Of a stretch of 64,000 nucleotides of DNA, positions 27,101 to 35,174 are shown piece by piece. This DNA is from Mycolicibacterium goodii (lineage in GTDB: Bacteria; Actinomycetota; Actinomycetes; Mycobacteriales; Mycobacteriaceae). Positions within the stretch are counted from its first letter, which is position 1. Every line of letters begins with the position of its first letter. Both the position numbers and the translations under genes were made by a program. The notes beneath the pieces were generated by a model. That model made no database searches. It had not been told where the DNA came from and saw nothing but the letters and a program-made list of their open reading frames with translations. Where the stretch lies: NCBI RefSeq assembly GCF_022370755.2, contig NZ_CP092364.2, positions 5,084,001 to 5,148,000 of the forward strand, given 5' to 3'.

Positions 27101-27244
27101 GCTGCGGCAGCTCCCGCCGAGGAGGCTCCTGCCGCGGACGAGCCTGCCGAGCAACCCGCTCCGGCGGCCGAGCCCGCCAAGCCGGAACCGCCCGTGGTGG
27201 GCCTGGGCATCAAGCCGGGTGCCAAGCGGCCCGGTAAGCGCTGA
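24131..27244 (+). CDS. etfD: EtfD-type membrane Fe-S reductase (electron-transfer flavoprotein dehydrogenase)
   Basis: A 1037-residue heterodisulfide-reductase-like membrane protein. Five or so N-terminal helices (to about residue 245) are followed by two [4Fe-4S] motifs, C301/304/307/311 and C412/415/418/422, then two CCG domains (HDPCFLG and RGLCCGAGGARM, with CPFC). The counterpart of Rv0338c (EtfD), which takes electrons from beta-oxidation acyl-CoA dehydrogenases via EtfAB to the respiratory chain. From about residue 807 a Lys/Ala/Pro tail holds six GLG-x3-GA(K/R)RPG repeats. Starts at GTG 24131 after a GGGAGG site. Confidence 0.9.
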   Translation: MAHTLEVSRLIIGLLMTAVVLVFAAKRVLWLTKLISSGQKTLDEGGRKNDLQKRITTQITEVFGQTRLLRWSIPGIAHFFTMWGFFVLASVYLEAYGVLFDPEFHIPIIGRWPILGFLQDFFAVAVLLGIIVFAIIRVVREPKKIGRDSRFYGSHTGGAWEILFMIFLVIATYALFRGAAVNTLGERFPYQSGAFFSDFMAWLLRPLGATANMWIETVALMGHIGVMLVFLLIVLHSKHLHIGLAPINVTFKRLPNGLGPLLPMEYKGEYIDFEDPAEDAVFGRGKIEDFTWKGYLDFTTCTECGRCQSQCPAWNTGKPLSPKLVIMNLRDHMFAKAPYILGEKPSPLESTPEGGLGEKARGEKHEQKHAHDHVPESGFERILGSGPEQALRPLVGTEEQGGVIDPDVLWSCTNCGACVEQCPVDIEHIDHIVDMRRYQVMVESEFPGELGVLFKNLETKGNPWGQNAKDRTNWIDEVDFDVPVYGEDVDSFDGFEYLFWVGCAGAYEDRAKKTTKAVAELLATAGVKFLVLGAGETCNGDSARRSGNEFLFQQLAAQNVETLNDLFEGVERVDRKIVVTCPHCFNTLGREYPQVGGNYTVLHHTQLLNRLVRDKKLVPVKSVGAQNGQPVTYHDPCFLGRHNKVYEAPRELVEASGVTLKEMPRHADRGLCCGAGGARMWMEEHIGKRVNVERTEEAMDTASTIATGCPFCRVMITDGVDDVAASRNVEKAEVLDVAQLLLNSLDTSTVTLPEKGTAAKESEKRAAARAEAEAKAEAEAAAAAPPAEEAEPAQETPAAPAAEAKPVTGLGMAGAAKRPGAKKAAPAAQASAPAAAPAKGLGLAGGAKRPGAKKAAPAAEAPSPAPAEAPAAAPVKGLGIAGGAKRPGAKKAPAAAPAEKPAAEEASETSAAPQAPAAPVKGLGLAAGARRPGAKKAAAPAAKAPAAPAEAEAEPAAAPEPVKPEPPVVGLGIAAGARRPGAKKAAAKPAAAAAPAEEAPAADEPAEQPAPAAEPAKPEPPVVGLGIKPGAKRPGKR

Positions 27245-27261
27245 TCGGTACACGGTGTGGC

Positions 27262-27293
27262 AAGCGGCCCCCTCCAACAGGAGGGGGCCGCTT
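27262..27293. terminator. Bidirectional hairpin terminator after etfD
   Basis: Perfect 14-bp stem AAGCGGCCCCCTCC (27262-27275) and GGAGGGGGCCGCTT (27280-27293) with an AACA tetraloop, between the convergent etfD and 27304-27543 genes. Confidence 0.85.
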
Positions 27294-27303
27294 CGCAAGG
27301 GCC

Positions 27304-27543
27304 TCAGTTGGCGCCGTAGGGCGGGGCCTTGACCTCAGGTTTGGCGACGACGGGCGCGATGGTTCCGGGCGTGTAGGTGACCGTGGTGGTCTCCCCGACC
27401 TTCATGGCGCCGCCCGACGCGACGGCCGGCTGGTCGGCGCTGCCGCCCATGCTCGCGCCGATGATGCCCATCGCCACGGCTGCGGCGCCGCCGAGCAGCG
27501 CCGCTCCGGTGGTGAACCGCGTGATCTTCTTCACTTCTGCCAT
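27304..27543 (-). CDS. Small exported or membrane protein of unknown function
   Basis: A 79-residue protein: basic start (AEVKKITRFTTG), a hydrophobic helix (AALLGGAAAVAMGIIGASM, about 14-32), then a Gly/Ala/Pro-rich region ending in PEVKAPPYGAN. The helix may be a signal peptide or an anchor. The ATG at 27543 is used; an upstream in-frame start at 27624 would add 27 residues without a signal-like N-terminus. The upstream region has the short dyad TCCCCTA-C-CAGGGGA (27578-27592). No family recognised. Confidence 0.6.
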   Translation of the reverse strand: MAEVKKITRFTTGAALLGGAAAVAMGIIGASMGGSADQPAVASGGAMKVGETTTVTYTPGTIAPVVAKPEVKAPPYGAN

Positions 27544-27790
27544 TGGGTGTCCGTTCGTTTGTGTCGGTGTCTTCGTATCCCCTACCAGGGGAAACTCGGA
27601 CATCTCGATGATTTCGGCAGCCATCGTGACCCAGCGGGGGCACCGCGGGTGAGCCGCTCAAGCAGACCCACAGGCGGTTCGCAAGCTGATGGCAGGTTGG
27701 ATTCGTTACGAGAAGTGAGCGGTCTGCGCCTCGTCGCGGGTGTGCGTCCTGCCGGTCGGCAAATTCAATTGATTGGACAGCGATGAGACC

Positions 27791-29065
27791 ATGGAACGCG
27801 TGACCACCCACCAGTTGCCGTGGCAGAGCACCGGGGAACACCGTAAGCCGCGCACGTTTGCCCAGTCCACGAAGCTGCAGGACGTCCTGTACGAGATCCG
27901 TGGGCCGGTACACGAGCACGCCTCGCGGCTGGAGGCCGAAGGTCATCGCATCCTCAAGCTGAACATCGGCAACCCCGCCCCGTTCGGGTTCGAGGCCCCG
28001 GACGTGATCATGCGGGACATGATCCAGGCGCTGCCGACGGCACAGGGCTATTCGGACTCCAAGGGAATTCTCAGCGCGCGGCGTGCGGTGTTCACGCGCT
28101 ATGAACTCGTCGAGGGCTTCCCGAAGTTCGACGTCGACGACGTCTATCTCGGCAACGGCGTCTCCGAGCTCATCACCATGACCCTGCAGGCGCTGCTGGA
28201 CAACGGCGACCAGGTGCTCATCCCGGCACCCGACTACCCGCTGTGGACCGCGTCGACATCGCTCGCCGGTGGCACGCCGGTGCACTATCTGTGCGACGAG
28301 ACGCAGGGCTGGAACCCCGACGTCGCCGACATCGAATCCAAGATCACCGAGCGCACCAAGGCGATCGTCGTGATCAACCCGAACAACCCGACGGGCGCGG
28401 TGTACAGCCGCGAGACGCTGGAGCAGATCGTCGATCTGGCGCGCAAGCATCAACTGCTGCTGTTGGCCGACGAGATCTACGACAAGATCCTCTACGACGA
28501 TGCCAAGCACATCTCGCTGGCCACCCTGGCGCCCGACCTGCTGTGCCTGACGTTCAACGGGCTGTCGAAGGCCTACCGGGTGGCCGGCTACCGGTCCGGG
28601 TGGCTGGTGATCACCGGCCCCAAGGAGCACGCCACGAGCTTCATCGAGGGCATCAGCCTGCTGGCCAACATGCGGTTGTGCCCGAATGTCCCCGCGCAGC
28701 ACGCGATTCAGGTTGCGCTCGGCGGTCACCAGAGCATCGAGGCGCTGGTGTTGCCCGGCGGGCGGTTGCTCGAGCAGCGCGATGTCGCGTGGGAGAAGCT
28801 CAACGAGATCCCCGGGGTGTCGTGCGTGAAGCCGCGTGGCGCGTTGTACGCGTTCCCCCGGCTCGATCCCGAGGTGCACGAGATCCACGACGACGAGCAA
28901 CTCGTCCTCGACCTGTTGCTGCAGGAGAAGATCCTGTTGACCCAGGGCACCGGGTTCAACTGGCCCACACCGGATCACCTGCGTATCGTGACGCTGCCGT
29001 GGGCTCGCGACCTTGCCGCCGCGATCGAGCGGCTGGGGAACTTCCTCGCGAGCTACCGCCAGTAG
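27791..29065 (+). CDS. aspC: Aspartate/alanine aminotransferase (AspC/AlaA type)
   Basis: A 424-residue fold-type I PLP aminotransferase. Motifs: NIGNPAPFGFEAP near the N-terminus, YLGNGVSELI, IPAPDYPLW, NPNNPTGAVYS, LADEIYDKI, and the PLP lysine Lys260 in GLSKAYRVAGYRSGW. Corresponds by position to Rv0337c, annotated AspC; the sequence style (AlaA/AspC class I) leaves aspartate versus alanine open. The ATG at 27791 is preferred; a GTG nine bases later is possible. Same gene order as in M. tuberculosis (aspC, etfD, iniR). Confidence 0.87.
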   Translation: MERVTTHQLPWQSTGEHRKPRTFAQSTKLQDVLYEIRGPVHEHASRLEAEGHRILKLNIGNPAPFGFEAPDVIMRDMIQALPTAQGYSDSKGILSARRAVFTRYELVEGFPKFDVDDVYLGNGVSELITMTLQALLDNGDQVLIPAPDYPLWTASTSLAGGTPVHYLCDETQGWNPDVADIESKITERTKAIVVINPNNPTGAVYSRETLEQIVDLARKHQLLLLADEIYDKILYDDAKHISLATLAPDLLCLTFNGLSKAYRVAGYRSGWLVITGPKEHATSFIEGISLLANMRLCPNVPAQHAIQVALGGHQSIEALVLPGGRLLEQRDVAWEKLNEIPGVSCVKPRGALYAFPRLDPEVHEIHDDEQLVLDLLLQEKILLTQGTGFNWPTPDHLRIVTLPWARDLAAAIERLGNFLASYRQ

Positions 29066-29106
29066 CCCCGCCCCGGTCGCCCCAGGGGTCCCACATCGGG
29101 CCCCTC

Positions 29107-29112
29107 TACCCT
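29107..29112 (+). promoter_or_regulatory. Putative -10 element of a leaderless transcript
   Basis: TACCCT (TANNNT) lies six bases before GTG 29119, with no Shine-Dalgarno sequence in between. Confidence 0.4.
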
Positions 29113-29118
29113 GACCCG

Positions 29119-30348
29119 GTGGCGCATTCGCATTCTCATTCGCACTCGCTGAGCGGGCCGTCCCCGCTGGGCCCGCTGGCCGCCAAGATCGTCGTCGGTC
29201 TGCTCGTGGCGATCGGCGTGGTCGTGCTCGCGGGCGCGGCGCTGCTGTGGCCCAGTCAGCAGAAGGTCGACATCCCGCTGCCGTACCAGAACGCCGCGGG
29301 CGGTGCGGTGACCACCGAATCCGGCCACGTGCTGTCCAGCATGCTGGCCGCGTGCGGCAGTCCCTCGGTAGGCGCGGTGTTGACCGCGGATCCCGTGCCG
29401 GCGCCCGGCGACGCCGGGCAGTGCGTGCAGAACCTGGTGGCGATCGATTCGGGGCCCAACAAGGGTGCCAGGACGCTGCTGGAGTTCAGCGGCGGACCCG
29501 GCCAACCGAACCTGGTCGCCGGTGACGACGTCCGGTTGAGCCGTCAGGTGGACGCGGGGGGTGCGACGAGTTACGCGTTCTACGACTACGAGCGCGCGTG
29601 GCCGCTGATCGCGCTGGGTGTGGTGTTCGCGGTCGTGGTCGTCGCCGTGGCCCGTTGGCGCGGGTTGCGGGCGCTGATCGGCATCGTGGTGGCGTTCGGG
29701 GTGCTGGTCGTGTTCCTGCTGCCCGCGCTGCGTGACGGCGCCGCCGCGGTCCCGGTGTCGCTCGTGGCATCGGCGGTGATCCTGTACGCGGTGATCTATC
29801 TGGCCCACGGTGTGAGCCTGCGGACCAGCGCCGCCCTGCTGGGAACTCTGACGTCGTTGTTCCTCGCCGCGGTCTTGTCTTGGGCGGCAATCGAACTGGC
29901 TCACCTGACCGGGTTGTCCGAGGATCAGAACAACGAGGTTGCGGCGTATCTGGGAAATGTGTCGATCACCGGCCTGCTGCTCGCGGGGTTCATCATCGGT
30001 TCGCTCGGCGTCCTCAACGACGTGACGGTCACCCAGGCCTCTGCCGTGTTCGAGCTCGCCGAGGCCGGCGGCACGCGGCGGTCGGCGTTCGTCGGCGCCA
30101 TGCGCGTCGGCCGTGACCACATCGCGAGCACGGTCTACACCCTGGTGCTGGCCTACGCCGGTAGCGCGCTGCCCCTGCTGTTGCTGTTCAGCGTCGCCAA
30201 CCGGTCCCTGGGCGATGTGCTGACCAGTGAGAGCGTGGCCGTCGAGATCGCCCGCTCGGCGGTGGGCGGCATCGCCCTTGCCCTGTCGGTGCCGTTGACG
30301 ACGGGGATCGCGGCCGTGCTGGCCACACCGCAGGCCTCGACGCGCTGA
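29119..30348 (+). CDS. YibE/YibF-family multi-pass membrane protein
   Basis: A 409-residue integral membrane protein. A His/Ser start (AHSHSHSHS), one N-terminal helix (about 19-46), an extracytoplasmic domain (to about 160) and then six or seven hydrophobic helices. The segment GVLNDVTVTQASAVFELAEA in the C-terminal half is characteristic of the YibE/F family, whose biochemical role is unknown. The GTG start at 29119 follows a leaderless-type -10. The His-rich start could bind metal, which is speculative. Neighbours do not indicate function. Confidence 0.8.
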   Translation: MAHSHSHSHSLSGPSPLGPLAAKIVVGLLVAIGVVVLAGAALLWPSQQKVDIPLPYQNAAGGAVTTESGHVLSSMLAACGSPSVGAVLTADPVPAPGDAGQCVQNLVAIDSGPNKGARTLLEFSGGPGQPNLVAGDDVRLSRQVDAGGATSYAFYDYERAWPLIALGVVFAVVVVAVARWRGLRALIGIVVAFGVLVVFLLPALRDGAAAVPVSLVASAVILYAVIYLAHGVSLRTSAALLGTLTSLFLAAVLSWAAIELAHLTGLSEDQNNEVAAYLGNVSITGLLLAGFIIGSLGVLNDVTVTQASAVFELAEAGGTRRSAFVGAMRVGRDHIASTVYTLVLAYAGSALPLLLLFSVANRSLGDVLTSESVAVEIARSAVGGIALALSVPLTTGIAAVLATPQASTR

Positions 30349-30387
30349 TCGGCGTTTGGCACTTGCCGGCCCGGGTACCCACGGCGC

Positions 30388-30909
30388 GTGAGCCAGCCCG
30401 ATCACACCTCCCACGTCACCCTTGAGATCGACGGCGCCCGCCGTGAGCTGACCATCGACAACCGGGTGACGCTGCTCGACGCGCTACGTGAACATCTGCA
30501 TGTCACCGCCCCGAAGAAAGGCTGTGACCACGGACAGTGCGGATCGTGCACGGTGCTGCTGGACGGCCGCCGCGTCACGACGTGCCTGACGTTCGCCGTC
30601 GCCGCTGACGGTGCCCGCATCACCACCGCAAGTGGCCTCGGTCAGCGCGACGAACTGCACCCGGTGGCGCAGGCTTTCTGCGACGAGGACGCCTTCCAGT
30701 GCGGATACTGCACGCCAGGACAGATCTGTTCGGCCGTCGGCATGCTCGACGAGGTCAAGGCCGGGGCCCCGAGTTTCGTCTCCGATGACCTCGACGCTCC
30801 CCCCGTGCTCACCGAGGAGGAGATCCGTGAGCGGATGAGCGGCAACCTGTGCCGATGCGCGGCGTATCCGAACATCGTCGCGGCGATCGAACGTGCGGCG
30901 AGCACATGA
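30388..30909 (+). CDS. Molybdenum hydroxylase small subunit, 2x[2Fe-2S]
   Basis: A 173-residue iron-sulfur subunit of the xanthine dehydrogenase/YagT group. The N-terminal plant-type ferredoxin domain has [19 protein letters not shown] and a further Cys (TTCLTF). The C-terminal helical domain has [11 protein letters not shown] and [12 protein letters not shown]. It passes electrons from the molybdenum centre to FAD. GTG 30388 begins the gene. It overlaps the FAD subunit gene by 4 bp (ATGA); the three genes form one complex. No Tat signal is visible, unlike periplasmic PaoABC. Confidence 0.9.
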   Translation: MSQPDHTSHVTLEIDGARRELTIDNRVTLLDALREHLHVTAPKKGCDHGQCGSCTVLLDGRRVTTCLTFAVAADGARITTASGLGQRDELHPVAQAFCDEDAFQCGYCTPGQICSAVGMLDEVKAGAPSFVSDDLDAPPVLTEEEIRERMSGNLCRCAAYPNIVAAIERAAST

Positions 30910-31901
30910 GGGCCTTCGACTACCACGTCGCCACGAGCCCTGCCGACGCGGTCGCGACGCTGGCCCGGCATCCCGGCGCGGCCTACCTGGCCGGTGGGAC
31001 CAATCTCGTGGACCACATGAAACTCGGTGTGGCCGAACCGGATCTGCTCGTCGATGTCAGCCGTCTGGACCTCGACCAGATCACCGTGACCGACGACGGT
31101 GGAGTCCGCGTCGGCGCCAACGTCCGCAACAGCGATCTCGCCGCCGACCCGGTGATCCGTTCGCACTACCCGATGTTGGCCCGCGCACTGCTGTCCGGCG
31201 CGTCCGGCCAGTTGCGCAACGCCGCGACCACGGCGGGAAACTTGTTGCAGCGCACCCGATGTGTCTACTTTCAGGACGTCACCACACCGTGCAACAAGCG
31301 CGAGCCGGGCACCGGCTGCTCGGCAATCGGCGGATATGTGCGCTACCACGCGATCCTCGGCGCCTCTGGGCAGTGCGTCGCGGTACATCCGTCGGACATG
31401 GCGGTCGCGATGAGCGCCCTGGACGCGATCGTCGTGGTGCAGGGACCCGACGGCGAACGGCGCCTGCCCATCGACGATTTCTATCGGCTGCCCGGTGACG
31501 CCCCGCAGCGCGACACCACGCTTGCGCACGCCGAACTCATCACCGCCGTGGAGTTGCCGCCGCCACCGGGCGGCGCAGTGTCGGACTACCGCAAGGTGCG
31601 CGACCGGGCGTCTTATGCGTTCGCTCTGGTATCGGTTGCCGCCGAGCTGGCGTTCACCGACACCTACCAGATCTCCTCGGCGAGAATCGCTCTGGGTGGG
31701 GTGGCCCACAAACCGTGGCGCGCCCGGCGCGCCGAGAGCGTGCTGGTCGCCGACCAGCCTTCTGACGAGACGTTCCTCGCCGCGGCCGACGCCGAGCTCG
31801 GCGTCGCCGAACCGTTGCCCGGTAACGAGTTCAAGGTCGAATTGGCGCGGCGCACATTGGTTGCCCAATTGCGCATGCTCACGGCGCGGAGGCAGCGATG
31901 A
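30906..31901 (+). CDS. Molybdenum hydroxylase FAD-binding subunit
   Basis: A 331-residue FAD subunit of the CoxM/YagS type. [17 protein letters not shown] (about 27-43) and [20 protein letters not shown] (about 99-118) bind FAD. Cysteines in [21 protein letters not shown] and GQCVAV fit the extra [4Fe-4S] site reported for the YagS/4-hydroxybenzoyl-CoA reductase branch. Coupled by ATGA overlaps to both neighbours. It transfers electrons from the 2Fe-2S clusters to an acceptor. Confidence 0.9.
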   Translation: MRAFDYHVATSPADAVATLARHPGAAYLAGGTNLVDHMKLGVAEPDLLVDVSRLDLDQITVTDDGGVRVGANVRNSDLAADPVIRSHYPMLARALLSGASGQLRNAATTAGNLLQRTRCVYFQDVTTPCNKREPGTGCSAIGGYVRYHAILGASGQCVAVHPSDMAVAMSALDAIVVVQGPDGERRLPIDDFYRLPGDAPQRDTTLAHAELITAVELPPPPGGAVSDYRKVRDRASYAFALVSVAAELAFTDTYQISSARIALGGVAHKPWRARRAESVLVADQPSDETFLAAADAELGVAEPLPGNEFKVELARRTLVAQLRMLTARRQR

Positions 31902-34021
31902 CCCTGCTGGAGCCCCGCGCCATCGGTAAACCCGTCGTCCGCAGGGAGAGCCGCGCCAAGGTCACCGGCACCGCGCCGTACGCGTTCGAGCACACCGTCG
32001 TCGACGCGCTCTACCTGCATCCGCTGCAGGCCACCGTGGCCCGCGGTCGGGTGGTGACCATGGACGTGGCCGCGGCCCGCGCACTCGACGGCGTACGCGA
32101 CATCCTCACGGTGTTCGACGCGCCGGAGTTGGCGGACACCTCCGATGGCGAGTTCACGATCCTGCAGGACGACCGGGTCCACTTCCGCGGGCAGATCATC
32201 GGTGGCGTGGTCGCCGAATCCGCTGAGATCGCCAGGGAAGCAGCCTCGCTCGTGGACGTCGAGTACGTAGAGGAACCCCACGACGTCGAGCTGCGCGTCG
32301 ACCACCCCGGCCTGTACACGCCGCAGCAGGTCAACAGCGGCTACCCACCGGAGACCGACGACGGCGATGTGGAGACCGCACTCGCGCGGGCCGCGGTGAC
32401 CGTCGACCAGACCTACGAGACACCGATCGAGCACAACAACCCGATGGAACCCCACGCGTGTATCGCGCAGTGGAGCCACGACGAGACCGATGACGGCGGC
32501 AAACCCGTTGTATTGCTGTACGATTCGACGCAGGGCGTGCACGCGGTCCGTAAGGCGCTCGCACCGGTCTTCGGCCTCGAGCCCGACCGGATCCGGGTGG
32601 TCGCCCCGCACGTGGGCGGTGGCTTCGGGTCGAAAGGCGCACCGCACGCGCACAACGTGCTGGCGATCCTGGCCGCACAGCGCAGCGGAGGGCGACCGGT
32701 GAAGCTGGCGCTGACGCGTCAGCAGATGTTCTCGCTCGTCGGCTACCGCACGCCCACCATCCAGCGGATCCGGTTGGGCGCCGACCGCGACGGCAGGCTC
32801 ACCGCACTCGTGCACGACGTGGTCGAACAGACCTCGGCGGTCAAGGAGTTCGCCGAGCAGACCGCGGTCACATCGCGCAAGATGTACGCCGGCGCCAACC
32901 GCCGCACCTCCCACAAGCTGGCAGCTCTCGACGTGCCCATACCGTTTTGGATGCGCGCGCCCGGTGAGTGTCCGGGTACGTACGCCGCCGAGGTCGCGAT
33001 GGACGAACTCGCGGTGGCGTGCGGTGTCGATCCGATCGAGCTGCGCGTGCGTAACGACCCCGAGGTGGACCCGGAGACGGGCAAGCCGTGGTCGGGTAGA
33101 CATCTGGTGGAATGCCTGCGGCTCGGCGCGGACCGTTTCGGCTGGGCGTCGCGTGATCCGCGGCCTGCGGCGCGCCGCGACGGGGAGTGGCTGATCGGCA
33201 CCGGGGTCGCCGCGGCGACCTACCCGGGCATGGCGATGCCGGGCAACTCTGCGCGCATCACCTACTCCGCCGAGGGCCACTACACCGTGCAGATCGGTGC
33301 AGCCGACATCGGCACCGGAACGTGGACGACGTTGTCGCAGATCGCCGCCGACGCGCTGGGCTGCGATCTGGCGGCGGTGGATCTGCAGATCGGCGACACC
33401 GATCTGCCGGAGGCGTCGGTGGCCGGTGGTTCGTCGGGCATCACATCGTGGGGTTCGGCGATCGTCGCCGCGGCACGGCGATTCCGGGCCGACCACGGTG
33501 ATCCGCCCGCGGTCGGTGCGACGACCGTCGCGCAGTCACCGAAGAACCCCGACGCCGACGATGTCACGGTGCAGTCGTTCGGCGCGCATTTCGTGGAGGC
33601 GCACGTCAACGCCGATACCGGCGAGATCCGGGTGCCGCGCATGCTCGGCGTGTTCTCGATCGGCCGCGTCATCAACGCCCGCACGCTGCGGTCGCAGCTG
33701 ATCGGCGGGATGACGATGGGCTTGTCGATGGCGCTGCACGAGGAGAGCGTGCGGGATCCGCGGTTCGGCCACGTCGTCACCCAGGATCTCGCGACGTATC
33801 ACATCAGCGCCCACGCCGATGCGGCCGACATCGACGCGATCTGGCTCGACGAGGCCGAGGATCATCTCAACCCCATGGGCTCACGCGGGGCCGGCGAGAT
33901 CGGCATCGTGGGGTCGGCCGCGGCCGTGGTCAACGCGGTGTATCACGCCAGCGGGGTGCGGGTGCGCAAACTGCCGGTCACGCTCGACAAGGTGCTGGCG
34001 GGTCTGCCCGAACTCGTGTGA
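31898..34021 (+). CDS. Molybdenum hydroxylase large (molybdopterin-binding) subunit
   Basis: A 707-residue catalytic subunit of the xanthine oxidase family, YagR branch. Motifs: [10 protein letters not shown] for the cofactor, [31 protein letters not shown], and the active-site Glu near the C-terminus in [12 protein letters not shown]. It hydroxylates an aldehyde or N-heterocycle using water. Family resemblance favours an aldehyde oxidase, but the substrate is not determined. No XdhC-like cofactor-sulfuration factor is encoded beside the operon. Converges with the SnoaL gene 12 bp away. Confidence 0.9.
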   Translation: MTLLEPRAIGKPVVRRESRAKVTGTAPYAFEHTVVDALYLHPLQATVARGRVVTMDVAAARALDGVRDILTVFDAPELADTSDGEFTILQDDRVHFRGQIIGGVVAESAEIAREAASLVDVEYVEEPHDVELRVDHPGLYTPQQVNSGYPPETDDGDVETALARAAVTVDQTYETPIEHNNPMEPHACIAQWSHDETDDGGKPVVLLYDSTQGVHAVRKALAPVFGLEPDRIRVVAPHVGGGFGSKGAPHAHNVLAILAAQRSGGRPVKLALTRQQMFSLVGYRTPTIQRIRLGADRDGRLTALVHDVVEQTSAVKEFAEQTAVTSRKMYAGANRRTSHKLAALDVPIPFWMRAPGECPGTYAAEVAMDELAVACGVDPIELRVRNDPEVDPETGKPWSGRHLVECLRLGADRFGWASRDPRPAARRDGEWLIGTGVAAATYPGMAMPGNSARITYSAEGHYTVQIGAADIGTGTWTTLSQIAADALGCDLAAVDLQIGDTDLPEASVAGGSSGITSWGSAIVAAARRFRADHGDPPAVGATTVAQSPKNPDADDVTVQSFGAHFVEAHVNADTGEIRVPRMLGVFSIGRVINARTLRSQLIGGMTMGLSMALHEESVRDPRFGHVVTQDLATYHISAHADAADIDAIWLDEAEDHLNPMGSRGAGEIGIVGSAAAVVNAVYHASGVRVRKLPVTLDKVLAGLPELV

Positions 34022-34033
34022 CCGCAACAGCGC

Positions 34034-34402
34034 TCAGCCGGCGAGATCCTCTTCGCTCAGATCGGTTGCGGCCAGCGCCGAGGCCAGGTCGTCGTGGCGG
34101 AACACCGAGACCACGTGGTCGTGCACCACGCGGAACGCCGAGGCGCCCTCGGCGGTACTGCCGTCGGCGCGGGTGATCGTCTGCTCGGCCACCACGACGC
34201 CGTCGTGGACGTACATGCGGCCCGGGGTGGCGGTGACGCCGGCCGTTTCGGCCCATTTGCGCAGCGCCGCGTGGCCCTGGACGGCACCGGCGGCGTCGCC
34301 GACCTCGATGTCGTCGCTGGACAAGGAGACCAGGGTGTCGAAGTCCTTGTCGTTCAGCGCGTCGTGCCAGGCCAGAACCGTCGCGATCTCCGATGTGGTC
34401 AT
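34034..34402 (-). CDS. SnoaL-like (NTF2-fold) protein
   Basis: A 122-residue NTF2/SnoaL-fold protein: TSEIATVLAWHDALNDKDFD, a D/E-rich strand, then GMYVHDGVVVAEQTITRADG-like strands and a helical tail. Such proteins act as small isomerases, hydrolases or dehydratases or bind ligands. ATG 34402 is chosen; a GTG at 34420, directly after the preceding stop, would add six residues. Last gene after the P450 and mycothiol-type genes, on the same strand and almost without gaps, so probably one operon. Confidence 0.72.
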   Translation of the reverse strand: MTTSEIATVLAWHDALNDKDFDTLVSLSSDDIEVGDAAGAVQGHAALRKWAETAGVTATPGRMYVHDGVVVAEQTITRADGSTAEGASAFRVVHDHVVSVFRHDDLASALAATDLSEEDLAG

Positions 34403-34420
34403 GAAGGCAACGTACGCCAC

Positions 34421-35173
34421 TCAGAAGGGCGCGGCGGTCAGCATCTTGTCCCAGACCTCCGTGTCGCCGAACGTCTCAACACCCAGGTCGGCCGGGGTGC
34501 GACGACCGGTGATCGCCAGCAGCAGGTCTTTGGCGGGCCCCCGCAGCGCGACCGAACCCTTGCCGTGGTCGTGCGACCATCCGACGCCGTCCTCATCGTT
34601 GACCAGGGTCCACTCGCCCGTCGGGCCGAGGCCGTCGTCGGTGGCGTGCAGGTGCACGCTCTGGCCGAAGGCCAGTGGGTCCCGGTGATGTCTCTTCGCT
34701 TCCACGCAGGTGCGCTCGAGCCATTCGCTGATCGCGTCGGCGGCCAGTTCGGTCGGTAGGTCGTAATCGACGCCAAGCGCGATTGCGGCGTCGGCCCGGT
34801 GCACCGCGACCTCGTTGGCGCGGCGCCGGATCCACCAGCCCGCGGGACGGGGACCCAGGAACGTCCAGACGCGGGCCTCGGAGCCCACCTGGTCGACGGC
34901 CTTGACGATCAGGGCCGCACCGGCGTTGAGCCATTCGATGGCACGATCGGGATCGTCGGGAGGCTTACCGTCGCGCACCTGGCGCGGATCCAGTTCTTGC
35001 GACAGTCGGTCACTGATTATCTGTGCGGCCCAACGATTTCCGCGTCCTACGTGACGGAAGAGCTGACGCAACGTCCAGTCCGGACAGGTGGGGACGGGCG
35101 TGGCGGGATCGCCGGAGGCGATCAGCTCTCCGAAGGCGCGGGTCTGGTCGAGCAGCGCGGCTCGGAAATCCAC
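34421..35173 (-). CDS. Maleylpyruvate isomerase family mycothiol-dependent protein
   Basis: A 250-residue protein with the MDMPI N-terminal domain (PTCPDWTLRQLFRHVGRGNRWA near 27-47: Trp and metal His) and a C-terminal MDMPI_C/sterol-carrier-like domain (from about 165, VHLHATDDGLGPTGEW). RRRANEVAVHRADAA supplies further His ligands. Family members use mycothiol and a metal for isomerisation or thiol transfer. Starts with GTG one base after the P450 stop. Could act on the P450 product, which is inference. Confidence 0.78.
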   Translation of the reverse strand: MDFRAALLDQTRAFGELIASGDPATPVPTCPDWTLRQLFRHVGRGNRWAAQIISDRLSQELDPRQVRDGKPPDDPDRAIEWLNAGAALIVKAVDQVGSEARVWTFLGPRPAGWWIRRRANEVAVHRADAAIALGVDYDLPTELAADAISEWLERTCVEAKRHHRDPLAFGQSVHLHATDDGLGPTGEWTLVNDEDGVGWSHDHGKGSVALRGPAKDLLLAITGRRTPADLGVETFGDTEVWDKMLTAAPF

Positions 35174-35174
35174 A

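Noticed and set aside
24095-27298. A 1067-codon open frame opposite etfD
   Set aside because: Translation is Gly/Leu/Arg/His low complexity mirroring the EtfD repeats. It covers etfD almost exactly and has no recognisable domain.
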